A stretch of 64,000 bases of DNA from Enoplolaimus lenunculus (lineage: Eukaryota; Nematoda; Enoplea; Enoplida; Thoracostomopsidae), in NCBI GenBank assembly GCA_030248215.1, contig JASANG010002241.1:1-64000 (forward strand), written 5' to 3'. A model generated the notes under the pieces. The model saw only the letters and a list, made by a program, of their open reading frames with translations. It did not search any database and was not told the DNA's origin. Shown one piece after another: positions 37,068 through 49,800 of the stretch; positions within the stretch are counted from its first letter, which is position 1; every line of letters starts with the position of its first letter. The position numbers and the translations under genes were made by a program.

Positions 37068-37589
37068 AACAGCTGAATTATTTTTCAGAGTCTATTACGA
37101 ACTACTGTTGCAATTTAATTTTTATATAAACATTACGTGTTCTCTTTGATCGTAATATGCGGAATAAATGACTAAAAGATCTTTTTGCTTCAATAGTTTT
37201 ATGAAATTTTGCAATTTTTATACCGAATTCCGTTAATAAAATTTTATCGTTTTGATTTTTCTCGCCAAAATTTCAAGAATAAATTGCAACAATTCATTGA
37301 AAAATGTCACGTTGCAAGAAAACCCCAAATAAGCTGAGTATATTATGACACGGGACTCAGTTCAGGTATCAGGGTGTAATGTGCTATCAGAGGGCACAAC
37401 GATTTGTATAGCATTGTTTTTGTGCGTTTTACGAAAATCAAATGAAGTGTTGGGATCCCAAATTGACCCTTCCGCCAGTAAATAGCGTTTGACTTTGCGG
37501 GTTACTTATTGTGTTCTTGAGTATATTAGTGGTGTGGATTTTTCTGTAATGAAATTGCACTATTTTAGAAAAACCAAGCAGTTGTAGTG

Positions 37590-38540
37590 GTTGCAGTAGA
37601 ACAAATTTTCAGCTATCCAATGACTCGAATGCAAGCTCAAAATCTTGCTTATCAGCTTCGCGTTGAGTTTCGTTAAAATCAGATTTACAAAATTATTGCG
37701 TCAAATCGTTTCAGAACGAAACGGTATTTAAATTACAACCGCAAGGATATACAAATTACAAAACTGAAAATGTATTTGCAATTGAATGTTTAAACGCAAC
37801 TCAAGTAACAACATTTAAATTCTTCAAAAAACTACTTGCAAACTTAAAACGCTGCAACACTGATTTGCACAACATACCTAAATTTAGGCAAGGTTGTACT
37901 CACAGAAAATGTCGAGGACGACCTAAAGTCAATTGCTAAGCCTAAGTCTAAGCGTAAGTTTAAGAATAAGCACGAGCTTATACCTAAGTATGAGCCTAAA
38001 CCTAAACCTAGCTTAAACCTAAGTCTAGTTTGAGCAAAAAATAGCCGAAAGCGTAAGCATGATCTATTGCAGTCCCGCAGAAAAACGTTCCGCTCATGGT
38101 CATAACACGAGCCACCATTTTAATGATCAGAGTGATAGTGGTATGCGAAAATGCAACAAAACATTAATAAAACAGAAACGATTTTCAACAAATATATTTC
38201 AGGTTAGTACGCTCGTCTATCAAGCAAGCCTGAGCCTTCATAAGCCTAATGCCAAAATCTGAAAATAGGAAACAAATAAGGAAAAGACTATAAAAGGTAC
38301 ACTTCAATTCTGTTAATTTTTCATCATAAAGTTACCTGGAACAATGTATGCATTCAACTCACAGAAGCAAGAATAAAATTTAATTACGCACTTCCCACAA
38401 TGTAATTCAGATTCTTAATATGAAGTCGTTGAGGAGTTGTCAGAGGTTGAAATCAACGGATTCGTTACGTGTGCCAGCGCTTCTCTGGAGTGTAAGGTTT
38501 GCTTACTGCAGTGTTTATTCCGGATACTCTAAAAACCACT
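37590..38540 (-). pseudogene. Partial TTC23-like pseudogene copy
   Basis: On the minus strand, 37672-37600 reads ETQREADKQDFELAFESLDS then stop, matching the exon-4 start ETERSAAKQHLEVALASLDQ of the gene at 22447-30735. At 38530-38350 the text matches exon 3 of that gene along its length, including the region around the exon ends (TAATTCAGATTCT against TAATTCGGATTCT). Copies of exons 1 and 2 are absent, and an F2 element sits between the two exon copies. Host-gene duplicate, decayed. Confidence 0.75.
37934..38101. mobile_element. Partial F2 element with long TTAGGC-like core, reversed
   Basis: Rows of CCTAAG-like units (CTAAGCCTAAGTCTAAGCG; CCTAAACCTAAACCTAGC) run to the F2 inner end CCCGCAGAAAAACGTTCCGC. 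Outer ends are worn. Confidence 0.6.
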
Positions 38541-38735
38541 TGACATACAAATAAACAAGTTTAAAGAGTGTACTTCGCGTTCTTTACAAGATAATCTTAC
38601 GAATGATTAGTATTTTCAAATAAAACGGAAACGGACAGCGGTCAAAATAACGGAAACGAAAACGGAAAACAGATATTGAAGTGTAAATTTTTCAGAGAAG
38701 TATTAAATTTATGCCAACGAGAGCCCCTCGGGATC

Positions 38736-38852
38736 GAGCGTCAAAGTCCTGTGGCTGAACGGTGATAATAAACACCTCACACTCCAGTCGTTAGGGTTCG
38801 AATCCTAGAATAAAAGTTGGTCTATGAAATAAAAACAGTCATGTGAAAGAGG
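38736..38852 (+). mobile_element. tRNA-derived SINE, copy 3
   Basis: Best-kept copy: A box GTGGCTGAACGGTGAT and a perfect B box GGTTCGAATCC (38795-38805), then a short tRNA-unrelated tail. Same length as the copies at 3494 and 27465. Confidence 0.75.
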
Positions 38853-39910
38853 ATGAACCACAAATAGAAGTGTAAATATTCAGAAACATTGGACTAGTTA
38901 ATCAGACACCACTGGTGCCGTACCACAACACCAGGTGTTGTACATTCTTTCCCGAATGCCATACGAGAATATGCAAAAACTGTAAATAAACTGCTCAAAA
39001 TTACCAAAGCACTAGCAATTATATATCCAAATTGCAAATTGTTCAAAATATCAGCAATTCTAAGACAGAAACAGTGAATTTATTCAGAAATTTCTCTGCT
39101 GGACCGCATTAGCACAAATCAACAAAATGTTCTGTCGGCATACATGAATAGTCGTGGTTTTGCGCCGTTGAAAAGCCGAAAAACCATACCGGTTATCAGA
39201 CGGCAGATGAAAACAGTCCTCGTATCTTTGAAAAATGGTTGGTTGGGAACAGCCTTATTCGATCAACGCGTCTTTTAAAGCAAATTTGAATTGTTCCAAA
39301 TTTAACACCAGGCCATTATCTTTAATGACTCTAATTTAGAACATTTGAAGGCAACGTCTATCTATTAATATAGAATTGCCAAAATATTTAAAAGTTGTTC
39401 ATTAATAATTGGTGCTGCCCTTTCTTAGACAGCTTACGATTAATATGTAAGTTTGTTGGTTTAAATTTAAATAAAATAAACTAAACAGGTAGCTTAGATA
39501 ATAAGCTTATCGCACACCTGCGATGTTTACTGCTGTGTGCTATTGTTAACCGAGAACGGATTAGTTGGTTTTTAAAAGCGTAAATTCATCTGTATACTGT
39601 TTCTGACATCTGGTAAATTTGGCGTTTGATTCAAATGGAAGTTTGCCAAAAATAGCGTATGCGTAGGTGGTGGGTTCCTGGGCGATCTGCCATCACAGTG
39701 CAAGCTGTTTATGGTTTACACATCATAAGTTTAAGAACCCTGTTTCTGTGAAATTTCCTGTTTAGCAAACTAAATGGTCCATACTGAATGCATTTGCGAG
39801 ACAGTGTTATATAAAAGAACCGTAGTTTAGAGCAACTAAACCTGGCGTAAAACATATTGCGTTAACCTAATCAGTGGTTCTGTTTTCGTTATGCTGATCG
39901 CTATACACGA

Positions 39911-40278
39911 GGTGTAACCGGAGGTGAAAAACACCGGAGCCGGAGCCGGAACTGGAGGTCAACGAACCTTGCCGGAGCAGGAGGTTAGGTGAAATTAGAT
40001 AGTAAAAATGATGGTTAATTAATTAATTTTAGTCAATATCTGCAATATGTTGTTTAGTGGTTTGGTTTTACGCTAATTTCCTGCGAAACTTCGGAAATTG
40101 TTTCTTGAAAATTGATGCAAAAGCAAAAGAGAACGCGCTAAAAAGATAAATTTTGCAAAATTATGCAAAATTTTACTACCGAAATGGTTTGAACCTCCGG
40201 CAAAAGTTATACCGGAGCCGGAGTCGGAGGCCGAATTTCTGCCGGAGCCGGAGCCAGAGGCAGACCTCCGGTTGTACC
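39911..40278. mobile_element. CTCCGG-ended MITE, copy 3 (best ends)
   Basis: Left GGTGTAACCGGAGGTG and right CCTCCGGTTGTACCC are inverted. Inside, CCGGAGCCGGAGCCGG rows at both ends face a central AT-rich part with a TTTTGCAAAATTATGC block. Confidence 0.65.
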
Positions 40279-40831
40279 CTGCACACCCAGCAGTTGTAAA
40301 TGTTTTCGCCGTCGTATTTCAGGAAATACTGACAAACATTCTGGATTTATTGTAGATGACTTTTATTAACAGTGATCTGTTTATCAGTCGCTGCTGATTG
40401 CTACAAAAGGTGTTGGTCATGGGTTTTAATCCCTTACTATGAGTATGGCCAAATAAATTATATAGTCAGTCACTGTGACACTGGGTGACTCTGAGACTGT
40501 CCGACATGGAGTTAGGTTTCGGATCAGACTTAGGATTAGGCATAATCTTGTGTTTAGGCATAGATGTTGGCTTAGGCGTAGTGTTTATTTGAATAGTGGG
40601 CACGCCCTTATAGTTAGCACAGTCTATGTGTTGTAGCATACAAACAAAATACAGCAAGCAGAAACTGGGGCATTGCTAAATACCAAAATGCCGGCCTGCA
40701 AGAATACGTTGTTTTAGTCGCAAAAGTAGAAATTTAACGTTTTCTAAGTTCATTAAACGAAAATTCGTCAATAGCACAGGTCAAACTAAAGATTACAAAC
40801 AAAAAAACTGGTCAGGTGTCTCAAATATTAA

Positions 40832-40873
40832 ATGAAAAATAAAAGTCAAAAGTGCAGTGTTACTTGTCAATAA
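40832..40873 (+). promoter_or_regulatory. Upstream ORF overlapping the DEG/ENaC start
   Basis: ATG at 40832 opens a 13-codon frame whose TAA overlaps the DEG/ENaC ATG as TAATG. If the 5' UTR reaches this far, it would favour termination-reinitiation. A possible splice acceptor (AAGTGCAG, ending 40857) lies within it and could remove it. Confidence 0.4.
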
Positions 40874-43800
40874 TGGCGATGTTATTCACTGTTCGACGAG
40901 TTTGGAAACGAACAAAAAATCGAGTACAGAAGAATTGGCATCGCTTTCGTATCTGGTACGATCGCAATTGTCATCAGTTGATGATTGATTTTTGTAACAC
41001 GACCAATATTCACGGATTTCAACGTAAGTTTACCCACGCAAGAATTGGTCAATGTGGGCCATAACTGTAAATTAAGCATATTCTTAAGCCTTAAGTCGGA
41101 GCAAGAATGTAAAGCCAAAATCGGACGATGATTTCCTGTAGACATAACAATGCAACCATTATAGTTTTCAATGGTTCAAAACATACCTGCACAAACTTCC
41201 GCCCCTTGTAACGGCATCGTACACAACTTTATTCCGTTTGTTTATATCCCCTAAATAAGGGATGTCATCCAGAAACGCAACCCCTGGGGGAACATTTTGC
41301 ACCACACAAATTTCGAGAGTTATACATACTTTTCAAGCAAATCATCTACTCTTACTTTATATAGCCATAGTTTTGATAGTCTAGGAAGTCAACTGGGTAT
41401 TGAGCCAATAAATGTTCATGTGTGAAACCACAATGCCATGGGAGCCATTTATATATTCATGAGTAGCGAAGGTTCTAGCCGTTTTTACCAAGGAGCGCTA
41501 TGCTATAACACCGTTAGCTTAATAGTTAGTCCACCTGCGAACACAAAGACAATTGTTAATAATTGTAAAACAAGTGTAGATTTCAATTGATTGAAATCGT
41601 TCGCTATCGTTTTATTTTAATATCAAAGTGTTGTTTTAGAAATGGTTCAACCTGAGAATTTAAATCTAAAATTTGGTTGGATTGCATTTTGTGCATTGTG
41701 TGGCACATTTATGTATGTGGCAGTGGGCAGCGTTGTCGCGCAATACAGAGGAACAAACGTCGCGACCAGCATTTCAAAATATATACCAGGTAAAACTTGT
41801 AAAGCTAACACCCATGGGACCATGTAAAGATCACGGACGGAATATTTTCTGTGGTATTAAGTTTAAGCTTTAGTGGTATTGTTTTGGTTCTGTAAAGCTA
41901 AACTTCAATCAATTGCTGTTTTTGCTAACAGATCCCGCAATTGGGGGGTTTGGAGGGCGTGTTTCCGCCGGCAATGTTCACTCAGGCGGTCAACGCTTGT
42001 ATTTATTAGTCAGTAGCAATCTTCTAAACCAAATGTTTCGGTTATCTGAAACTGAAATTTAATAACGTTATTCGGATAAATATCCAGTAAAAATTGCCGG
42101 ATGTCGGGATATAAAAAAATATCTGATGCCTATCGCTATCTAACATAGTTTTAAGATGTTATTTAATACCTTTTTATATAAAAAATCACCCTTACCAGAT
42201 CGAGGATAATATAACGAACTGCCGTTATTTGTAAACAGCGATAATAAATGAAACTCACAATACTGCGTGTGCAAAAACAGTCACTACACAACGCGTGAGA
42301 AAATAAATTTGGTACATATGCCACTAAAGCAATGTCGGTTCATTTAATAGAAAAACATCAACTACTGTGTGGGAGTGAAACGCACAGGACATACTAGTTT
42401 CAATTTATTCAAAAACGAAATTTTTTTAAAACCATTGGGCTGGCCATGACCCCTTGCGCCCCCGGCTACGACTTTGTCCAAGCATGAATGCAAATCTTTA
42501 AGATATAAAACCTTCCTATAAACCTTTAACTGGTTTTTCTCATGGTCATGGTTTGCAGTAAAATGTAAAATCAATAATTTACTAAAAGTAGCGGCTTGTA
42601 ATGTGGTCAGATTTTATTGAAATTGTTTAACACATGAATTGTTATGATTTTAGAAAAATTCCCTCAAATAATGTTTTGTCCTGAACGATGGGTGAATCGT
42701 ACACAAGCGCTGGGACCAGATATGTTTCAAGGTACGTTACGTTTTGTAAGTACTGTAGTAACCCGAATAAGAGGAGGACTGATATTTATTTGGCTTCTCC
42801 AGAGGGTACCTCCCCCTGTTATTCGGTTACGGACTCATATTTATTTTTAACCCACGCTCAGCCATCCTTCGTTACTGTAATATATCCGGTACTGCAACTA
42901 TCCGTTGAATTAAACGATTATTTGTGTTGTGTCAATAGCTTCATCGATAATGCAAGGTTATACTTAGGGATGTACTTTGAAAACTTAAGTACACTTTAAG
43001 TTTCGAACTAAACTTTATGTGGTCCTGGAGTCATTTATGTGCTACAATTAGGGATAATTGTCATTTATGGACTCTAATTAGGGTTTAGGGACTCTATCCG
43101 CTTACGGACTCTTATTAGGGATACGGACACCTATTGATTGGTACTCAAAATGGGGAGCCCAATCTTATTACTCCTCCCCCTCTTATTCGGGTCAATATAG
43201 TAATCGCAAACACATATTTCAAACAAGCCCATGTAAAGATCAGGGGCGGAACGTTTTTCTGTGATGCTGCAATTGAGTAAGCTTAAGGTTTAGACTAAAT
43301 TGTTTCTTAGGCTTAGGCCTTGGCTAGGTATAAGCTCATTATTACGCTTAAGCTTATTTTTATGCTTAGGAATGTGTTTATACTACTGTTACATCCTTGT
43401 TCCGTACATCGGCCGTTTTAACAATAGAAACTAAATCCTGGTGACAAGACAAACATGTGTCCTATGTAGATTTAACCAGTTATTCCGGAAATATTAAGGC
43501 AGACAGTTGTCTCTTCGAGCATGCCATGTGGGTTAAACTATTTCAAAATTTCGGTTTCGTTTCCATTGATAAAATATTTGGTATTAACAAGACCTGAATC
43601 AGGTACAATTTTATTCATGCATCTATAAAGAGATTTTGATAACTATCCAAGCAAATTTTATGAAATCATTTAGTTTCTTTATTCATAAACTAACAGCAAC
43701 TGTTGAAAAAGTTAAACCCGTTACTTGAATATCCTTGGCCGTGTAAGAAAACTACTTGCATGACAAAGTGCTATAACCGCTTTAAAATCAGCGACCAAAT

Positions 43801-46800
43801 CAATAGCCAAATTTCAGGACAAGAAGGATTAAATTTGGTGTATCTAATGTCGTGGCAAAATTTTGCTTTCATTATGAAATCTGGAGTTCCTGCCGAATTC
43901 AACTTAACCTATGCTCAGGTATTAGTTCCATTGCTTAAATATGTTGTGGTTTTTATTTGTGAAAAATAGCTTAGCGGTCGTATAAGAATGTCCAGTTTAA
44001 CGTTACAGAGTGTATGCATAGGTCATAGTACTTTTTCGAAAACAGCTAGAATGTTTTGAAGGTCAGTATAGCTTACTCTGCAATTTGTTGATTAAACAAT
44101 TCATCTAGCGAGCTAGTTATTTATGAATTAATATCAGCAAACATTAACTCACCCTGAGTTGAGTTGATTCTCACTCTGAGTTGACTTGACTCTGGATGAG
44201 TTGATTAATTACTCAGAATGAATTGACGGAATTCAAAATTTTGAGTTCTGATAGTGTGAACTCAGACTGGGAAAATTCGACTCATTCTCAGTTAAAATTA
44301 ACACACTGACAGTGTACAGAAAATTTTGAATATCCTATTTTGAGACCCGAGTCATTGGCACACGATAAGAAGATATAGGTAGACAGTTTGGGAAGGTTTG
44401 GCGTCTATGACAAGTTTAGTTGGTATTTTTAATTGCGTTCAGCTTTTGGGTTTTATTGCCGTCAATTGTGAACTAAATATATTGTGTATATTGAGTGCGC
44501 ACACAGAGTATGTATATGTTTGAGTGAACTAAATATATTGTGTATATTGAGTGCGCATACAGAGTATGTATATGTTTGAATTGCTAATATGATGCATTTC
44601 TGCTGCAACATACACAAAGGTTTTAGATCTATAAAATGAGGACGTCCCTTGTCACAGACTTTGCCGAAAGCTAACGCCACGCCTGAAGACAAAGCTTAAG
44701 TTTTTCATAGTTTATTCATGCATGCTTCCAGTTTAACAAGTGTTCGTACGACAATATTATGTATTCAAGTAATAAACGTCTAGCATATACTACTAAATAT
44801 CATCACAGCTCTGAAATATCCAATACCTACGGGTAAATCTTCAAAAATTCGTGGATCCGCAAGTACAAGTTTTAAAAAACTTGCATCTGCTGTTGAATTT
44901 TGAAATTTTCTGGAATTGACAATCTATACATTTGAAAAATCCTAAAAACGTCAGTATAACAATTTTAAAAAAACAGTGGATCCACTAGTATAAAAATTTA
45001 AAACATCCTGGTCCACCAACATTAAAATTTGAAAAAATCGTGACCCACCAGCATAAAAATTTGAAAAAATCCTGTATCCGACAACAAATTTAAAATATTT
45101 TGAATATTTTCAGATCGAACTAGATCGAGTGATGACTGTTCAGGGATTAACATCGATCCATGATGTTTATCGCAAAATCGCAATGGATATTGACCAAGTG
45201 TTCGTTGGATCTCGACGCTCCATTGAGTTGATTGAAATGTTCGTTAGAGCTTCAACAGTTTGCTATCGAATAACGTTCAATAATTTGAACAACGTTAATT
45301 CGTTCACTTACTGGCTGCCTGGAAACCTAACCCATCCGGACGTCGACGAATATTTTGAGAAACCTTATCATACGGTAAATTTAATAAATTTTAGTACATT
45401 CAGACTGTGTATAAAACTGTGATTCGTGCTCAGAAAACTAGAAGTGTTTTAGTGGCAAATTTTATTATAAATCAACTTGTCACTCGTCAAATCGTCAACC
45501 GAGAAGTTGTGTTCCGATACGTCGATCGAAAAATTTGTTGTGCATCATTAGGCTTAGACTAAAGTTTAGGATTATGCTTAATATATGCTGAGTCTTAGGC
45601 AAGCTTAAGGCTTTTGTACATCATTAGGCTTAGACTAAAGTTTAGTATTATGCTTAATATATGGTGAGTCTTAGGCAAGGTTAAGGCTTTTGTACATCAT
45701 TAGGCTTAGACTAAAGTTTAGTATTATGCTTAATATATGCTGAGTCTTAGGCAAGGTTAAGGCTTTTGTACATCATTAGGCTTAGACTAAAGTTTAGTAT
45801 ACAAACTGAATGAATTTGACTCCGCCAGAGTCAAATTCGACTCCCTGCGCGACTCAGTGAGCCGAGTTTACTCTGGCGGAGTCGAATTTTGACTCAACTT
45901 GTGTAGTCTCGAAAAGCCTATTTCGGAGAGAGTATATTTGACCCACCATTTTTTGCAGTGTAGAAACAAAGAAAAGTTTGGCGACAAAATTTATCCAATG
46001 AACTTAACCAACATTAATTGGTCACTTATTGTTTCCGTGGAAAAATTTGCGAAAACCTTGCTAGTCCAGAGATTGATTGACATTTTGACAAACCAAATCG
46101 TACCGTTATGTTTTAGGCAAATTCGTACTTTAAGTACATAGATTTATTTTTGTACATAATATAATGAAAACCGAAAAATTTGTTGCTAAATTTCCAAATA
46201 TTAATGCTTTACTGGGTAGTTGTTATAAGCCTGAATTGTCCTATTAATGTTAAATATTTGTTCTCAACGACAAAGAGAGAGACAAACTTGAAACGGCTTT
46301 TTTACATGCGATGCTTTATCAATAAAGATAGATAAAAGCGTTATATCTCCATACAAAATTTCTGAACACACAATGACTCGATTATATCGCTGGTATAAAT
46401 TCGTTTTTTCATTTTCAGTTGCTAATTGGCGATGACGATTCGCACTCGCGCCTGTCCCAAAATTCACTTCCAATTACTCGCGGGGTGAATTTTCAATTTT
46501 CAATGAAAGTTTCCCTTCATGATCACTACAATACGCCTCAAAATCCGTGCAGTAATTCAACCAAATTAGCTCTGATTCAAAACTGCATTACGGACTGCCA
46601 GGTTCGCAGGGGAATACGGTGTTGTTGGCGAAATTATTTCATTTTTATGGATGTTTGCCATTTGTGCACTTGCAAAATTTTGCTTTTATCAGTATTTCGA
46701 AACCTCTTATAATACAGAGAGAAAGAATGGTAAATGGGTAAAACTTTCTTTATCCTGTCCGCGTTTTACTCGCGAAAGTTTTATTTTTTTTATCCGAGGG

Positions 46801-49800
46801 TGGAGCTAATACAATCTATAGATTGTGGTTACAAGCAAGTGTGGACCCCAATAGTTACTGGATTATAATCGGGCTTCCAAATGTAAGCCAGTTTTCACTG
46901 CGCATAACAAAATACGCCGTGAAGAACGATAGTTTGCGGTGTAGTGTATTTAGAAATCCCTATATTAATCTGTTGAGCTTGCAGATAGTCAGTAACGCAA
47001 GTACTTTTCGTAAAGCTGATCTCGCCCGCACCCTTCTCTACGAACATAGTTACTGCTGGAACGCTGTCCAAAATACGTCGTGAAGTTACAGGTTTAATAA
47101 TAACGATTACTATTCAGAAGAACAAACTAAATCTTCGTTTACAGACAGCCTCAACATATGGAAACTTTTCCGTTACTTCTTTCAGGATAAATGGATACAT
47201 TCTCTGTTTAACTGCAGCTTCTTTTTTGGTCAAATTTCTGACGAAAGTAAGTTTTTCTAAAAACACATGGTTAAGTCTGAACAAGACTGTACGTACGAGC
47301 CCGAACGGAATCTCACGTCTTGTAGTGATTTTGTATTGCACGTGCAAGTATTAAACACTGCGTTGTCTATCTATCGCACGTATATAGTGCACAATTAGTT
47401 GCTCATAGTACGCTCTATGCAGGAAATGGTTAAATTTAATTTAAATAGGACATGTCTAAACCACAGCAGCATCCAAAACGCCAGTGTTCAACTAGCAACA
47501 AACTGTTACTTTTACTCTCACCAGTTCAGCTGTATATATCGGAACCAAAACAGGCAAACCGCAGCCACCAAGACAAACTGCACAGGACATAATACAAAAT
47601 AAAATTGCACAGCGCTTAAGAACTATAAAACACAGTACGCATAGTACATCAGATCCGCAAGACATGGAAACTGCGTTGGCCTTTCGCACTTTAAAGGTCG
47701 TAACCTCTTGCATTCAAGGGTCTCATGGTTCGAGTCGTTCGACTCCTAGTTTGACACTTGCTGTTTGAAAAAAACAACAAAAATATTCTTGGTAGAAAGG
47801 CATTTGCTCGGCAATTTTGTCACATTGCAGACATTTCCTACTGCTTGCTGAACCCTGATCTGAAAAACATCAACGACTTAATCGCCGGTATTGATCTGAA
47901 CAACAAAACTTACCTTCATTCCTGCTACTCTCAATGTGTGATCCCGTGCAAATCGTTTGTCTACGATCCGGTGATTGTTGCAACTGGTGACTGGGACATT
48001 TCAACTGATGTCGCTCGACTGACGTTCAAATTTGAAAATCAACTCCGCTCGCTCGCTTTCATTGATAGTTCAACGTTTTCGTGGGCATCGGCGGTGAGCA
48101 ACGTTGGCGGCATGGTTTCGTTGTGGTCTGGAGCGTCTTTTATCGCCATCGCTCATGTTTTGTATCATTTTGTTCTGCGACAGGTACGTAAGGCTGACTT
48201 GGATTCGAATGCATGATACACATTAACCTACGCACCACATGTAACTATGGTTTTACCACACTAATATCTCACTTGTTGCTGTTCCAAAAATTTCAATCTA
48301 GTATAGTATATACTTGGCGTAGTTCGGTACTGATCGCACTTGGCAAAGCTGAGGTTTCACGTGGTTCGCGTTTGATGCCTTTCCAGCCGTAAAAATAGAC
48401 CACCTGCCGAAGTTCGGCTTTTGGACGTTGCCACTGGTTGTACACGAAATGGTATCAAAAGTATAAACGCTACCGACAGTTTTTCCAAAAGGAAAAATAC
48501 TTTTGTCGCATAGTCTGCTTCTACTGAATGACACTACGATTGTAAGGTGTACGCCAGCCTCCAAACCACGCCACAACAAACACGTTCGCCAACAGCCTGT
48601 TGCTAAACCAATTATATGTTACAATCTTCGTCATAACGTATTAGTTTATCGTGTAGTCATTTCAACAGTATTGAATCTGGGTCGTATGCCAGAGGAGGGA
48701 TAAATGGGATATATCCCATCTCTAAATCTGTGAAGAAGCAAGAAAAATCCACATTTACAAGGCTTCAGAGTAGGCCTCACGAACTAAAATCATATCTTTG
48801 CCCTGTGGCGCAGCGGCAGGGGGGCAAGTGGACAGGCCCCTCCCATTTTTGAAGCTATACAAATTTTCATAAGATGGAATAGAAATTTTTATGAAAAATA
48901 GCGATGCAGGTACTGGCCACTCTCGTATAATTAAAATTGGATTTACCTAGGGCCACAGCGTACGGGCCTCACCTTCGCGTCGATTCAGCGGCGGGACAGT
49001 TGGCTACGCCAATGTGTTCAGCTTGTCAATTTTAGATCTGCCCTCGTCCTAAAACTGTGAAACATCTTCCGCGACAACTGTCACACTCGGCAATTACAGC
49101 GGTCAAAACTACATCCGAAAATATTGACCGGATCAAAACCAAGGTACCGTTTTGGAAGAAGCCGGTTATCGCAGCGCAATCTGGTGTCCGAAAAATTGGC
49201 ACCGAAATGGCTCCGCGTATTGAAACAGCTCGAGATCAAATCAGGAAAATTAGCCAAGCCAGGTATACTAAAGTGAAACAAGTCGCAGCTACGACAACAA
49301 AACGCAACGCTCTTTTTCTGCATACATCTTCATCACCGTTAGGAAGATACTTGAGTATTAGTAGTGGATGTTGTGATAGCATTTACGACGAGTCGTAAGC
49401 GCAGTCATTATCATTAGGTGTTTCTGTTTTGTATTATCAAATAATACCGACTCGACCTACAACTCGGGCGATGAGAGCGATGCCTTCAACAGACGTTCTG
49501 CTCCACTGGCCTAAAAATTTATCGACAGCATTGAGGCAACATTATGTTATGAATATTTCTTTTTTGGCACTTTTAAAAACTCTTCCCAGCCTCACTGCTT
49601 AACATGACAGAGTGTTGACCTGAAATGAAACCAACCTAAACTGGTAGTAAATAGTGGGGCAGCAAAAAATGTGTACAATACGCTGTACAGTGCATCCGAA
49701 AGTCCTGTTCCAGTTAAGAAATCAGAGACTTTCGTAAACATTTTCAAATTCTACTGCATAATGTTTTTAGTTTTGATCGCAAAATTCACTTTTGAAGTTG

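Larger units (their letters stand above)
36365..40872. other. Interval between receptor and DEG/ENaC genes
   Basis: Contains two partial F2 TTAGGC elements (36953-37067 and 37934-38101, reversed), a TTC23-like pseudogene fragment (37590-38540), a SINE (38736-38852), the copy of a duplicated block (39250-39535) and a CTCCGG-ended element (39911-40278). No intact gene seen. Confidence 0.5.

Noticed and set aside
46823-47083. Open frame after DEG/ENaC exon 6
   Set aside because: It does not fit the required splice phase, has no family cysteines in the right order and overlaps a copy of the GCTGGAACG hairpin.
47640-47760. tRNA-like text with a B-box-like GGTTCGAGTC
   Set aside because: No matching A box and no stems; too weak to call a tRNA or SINE copy.
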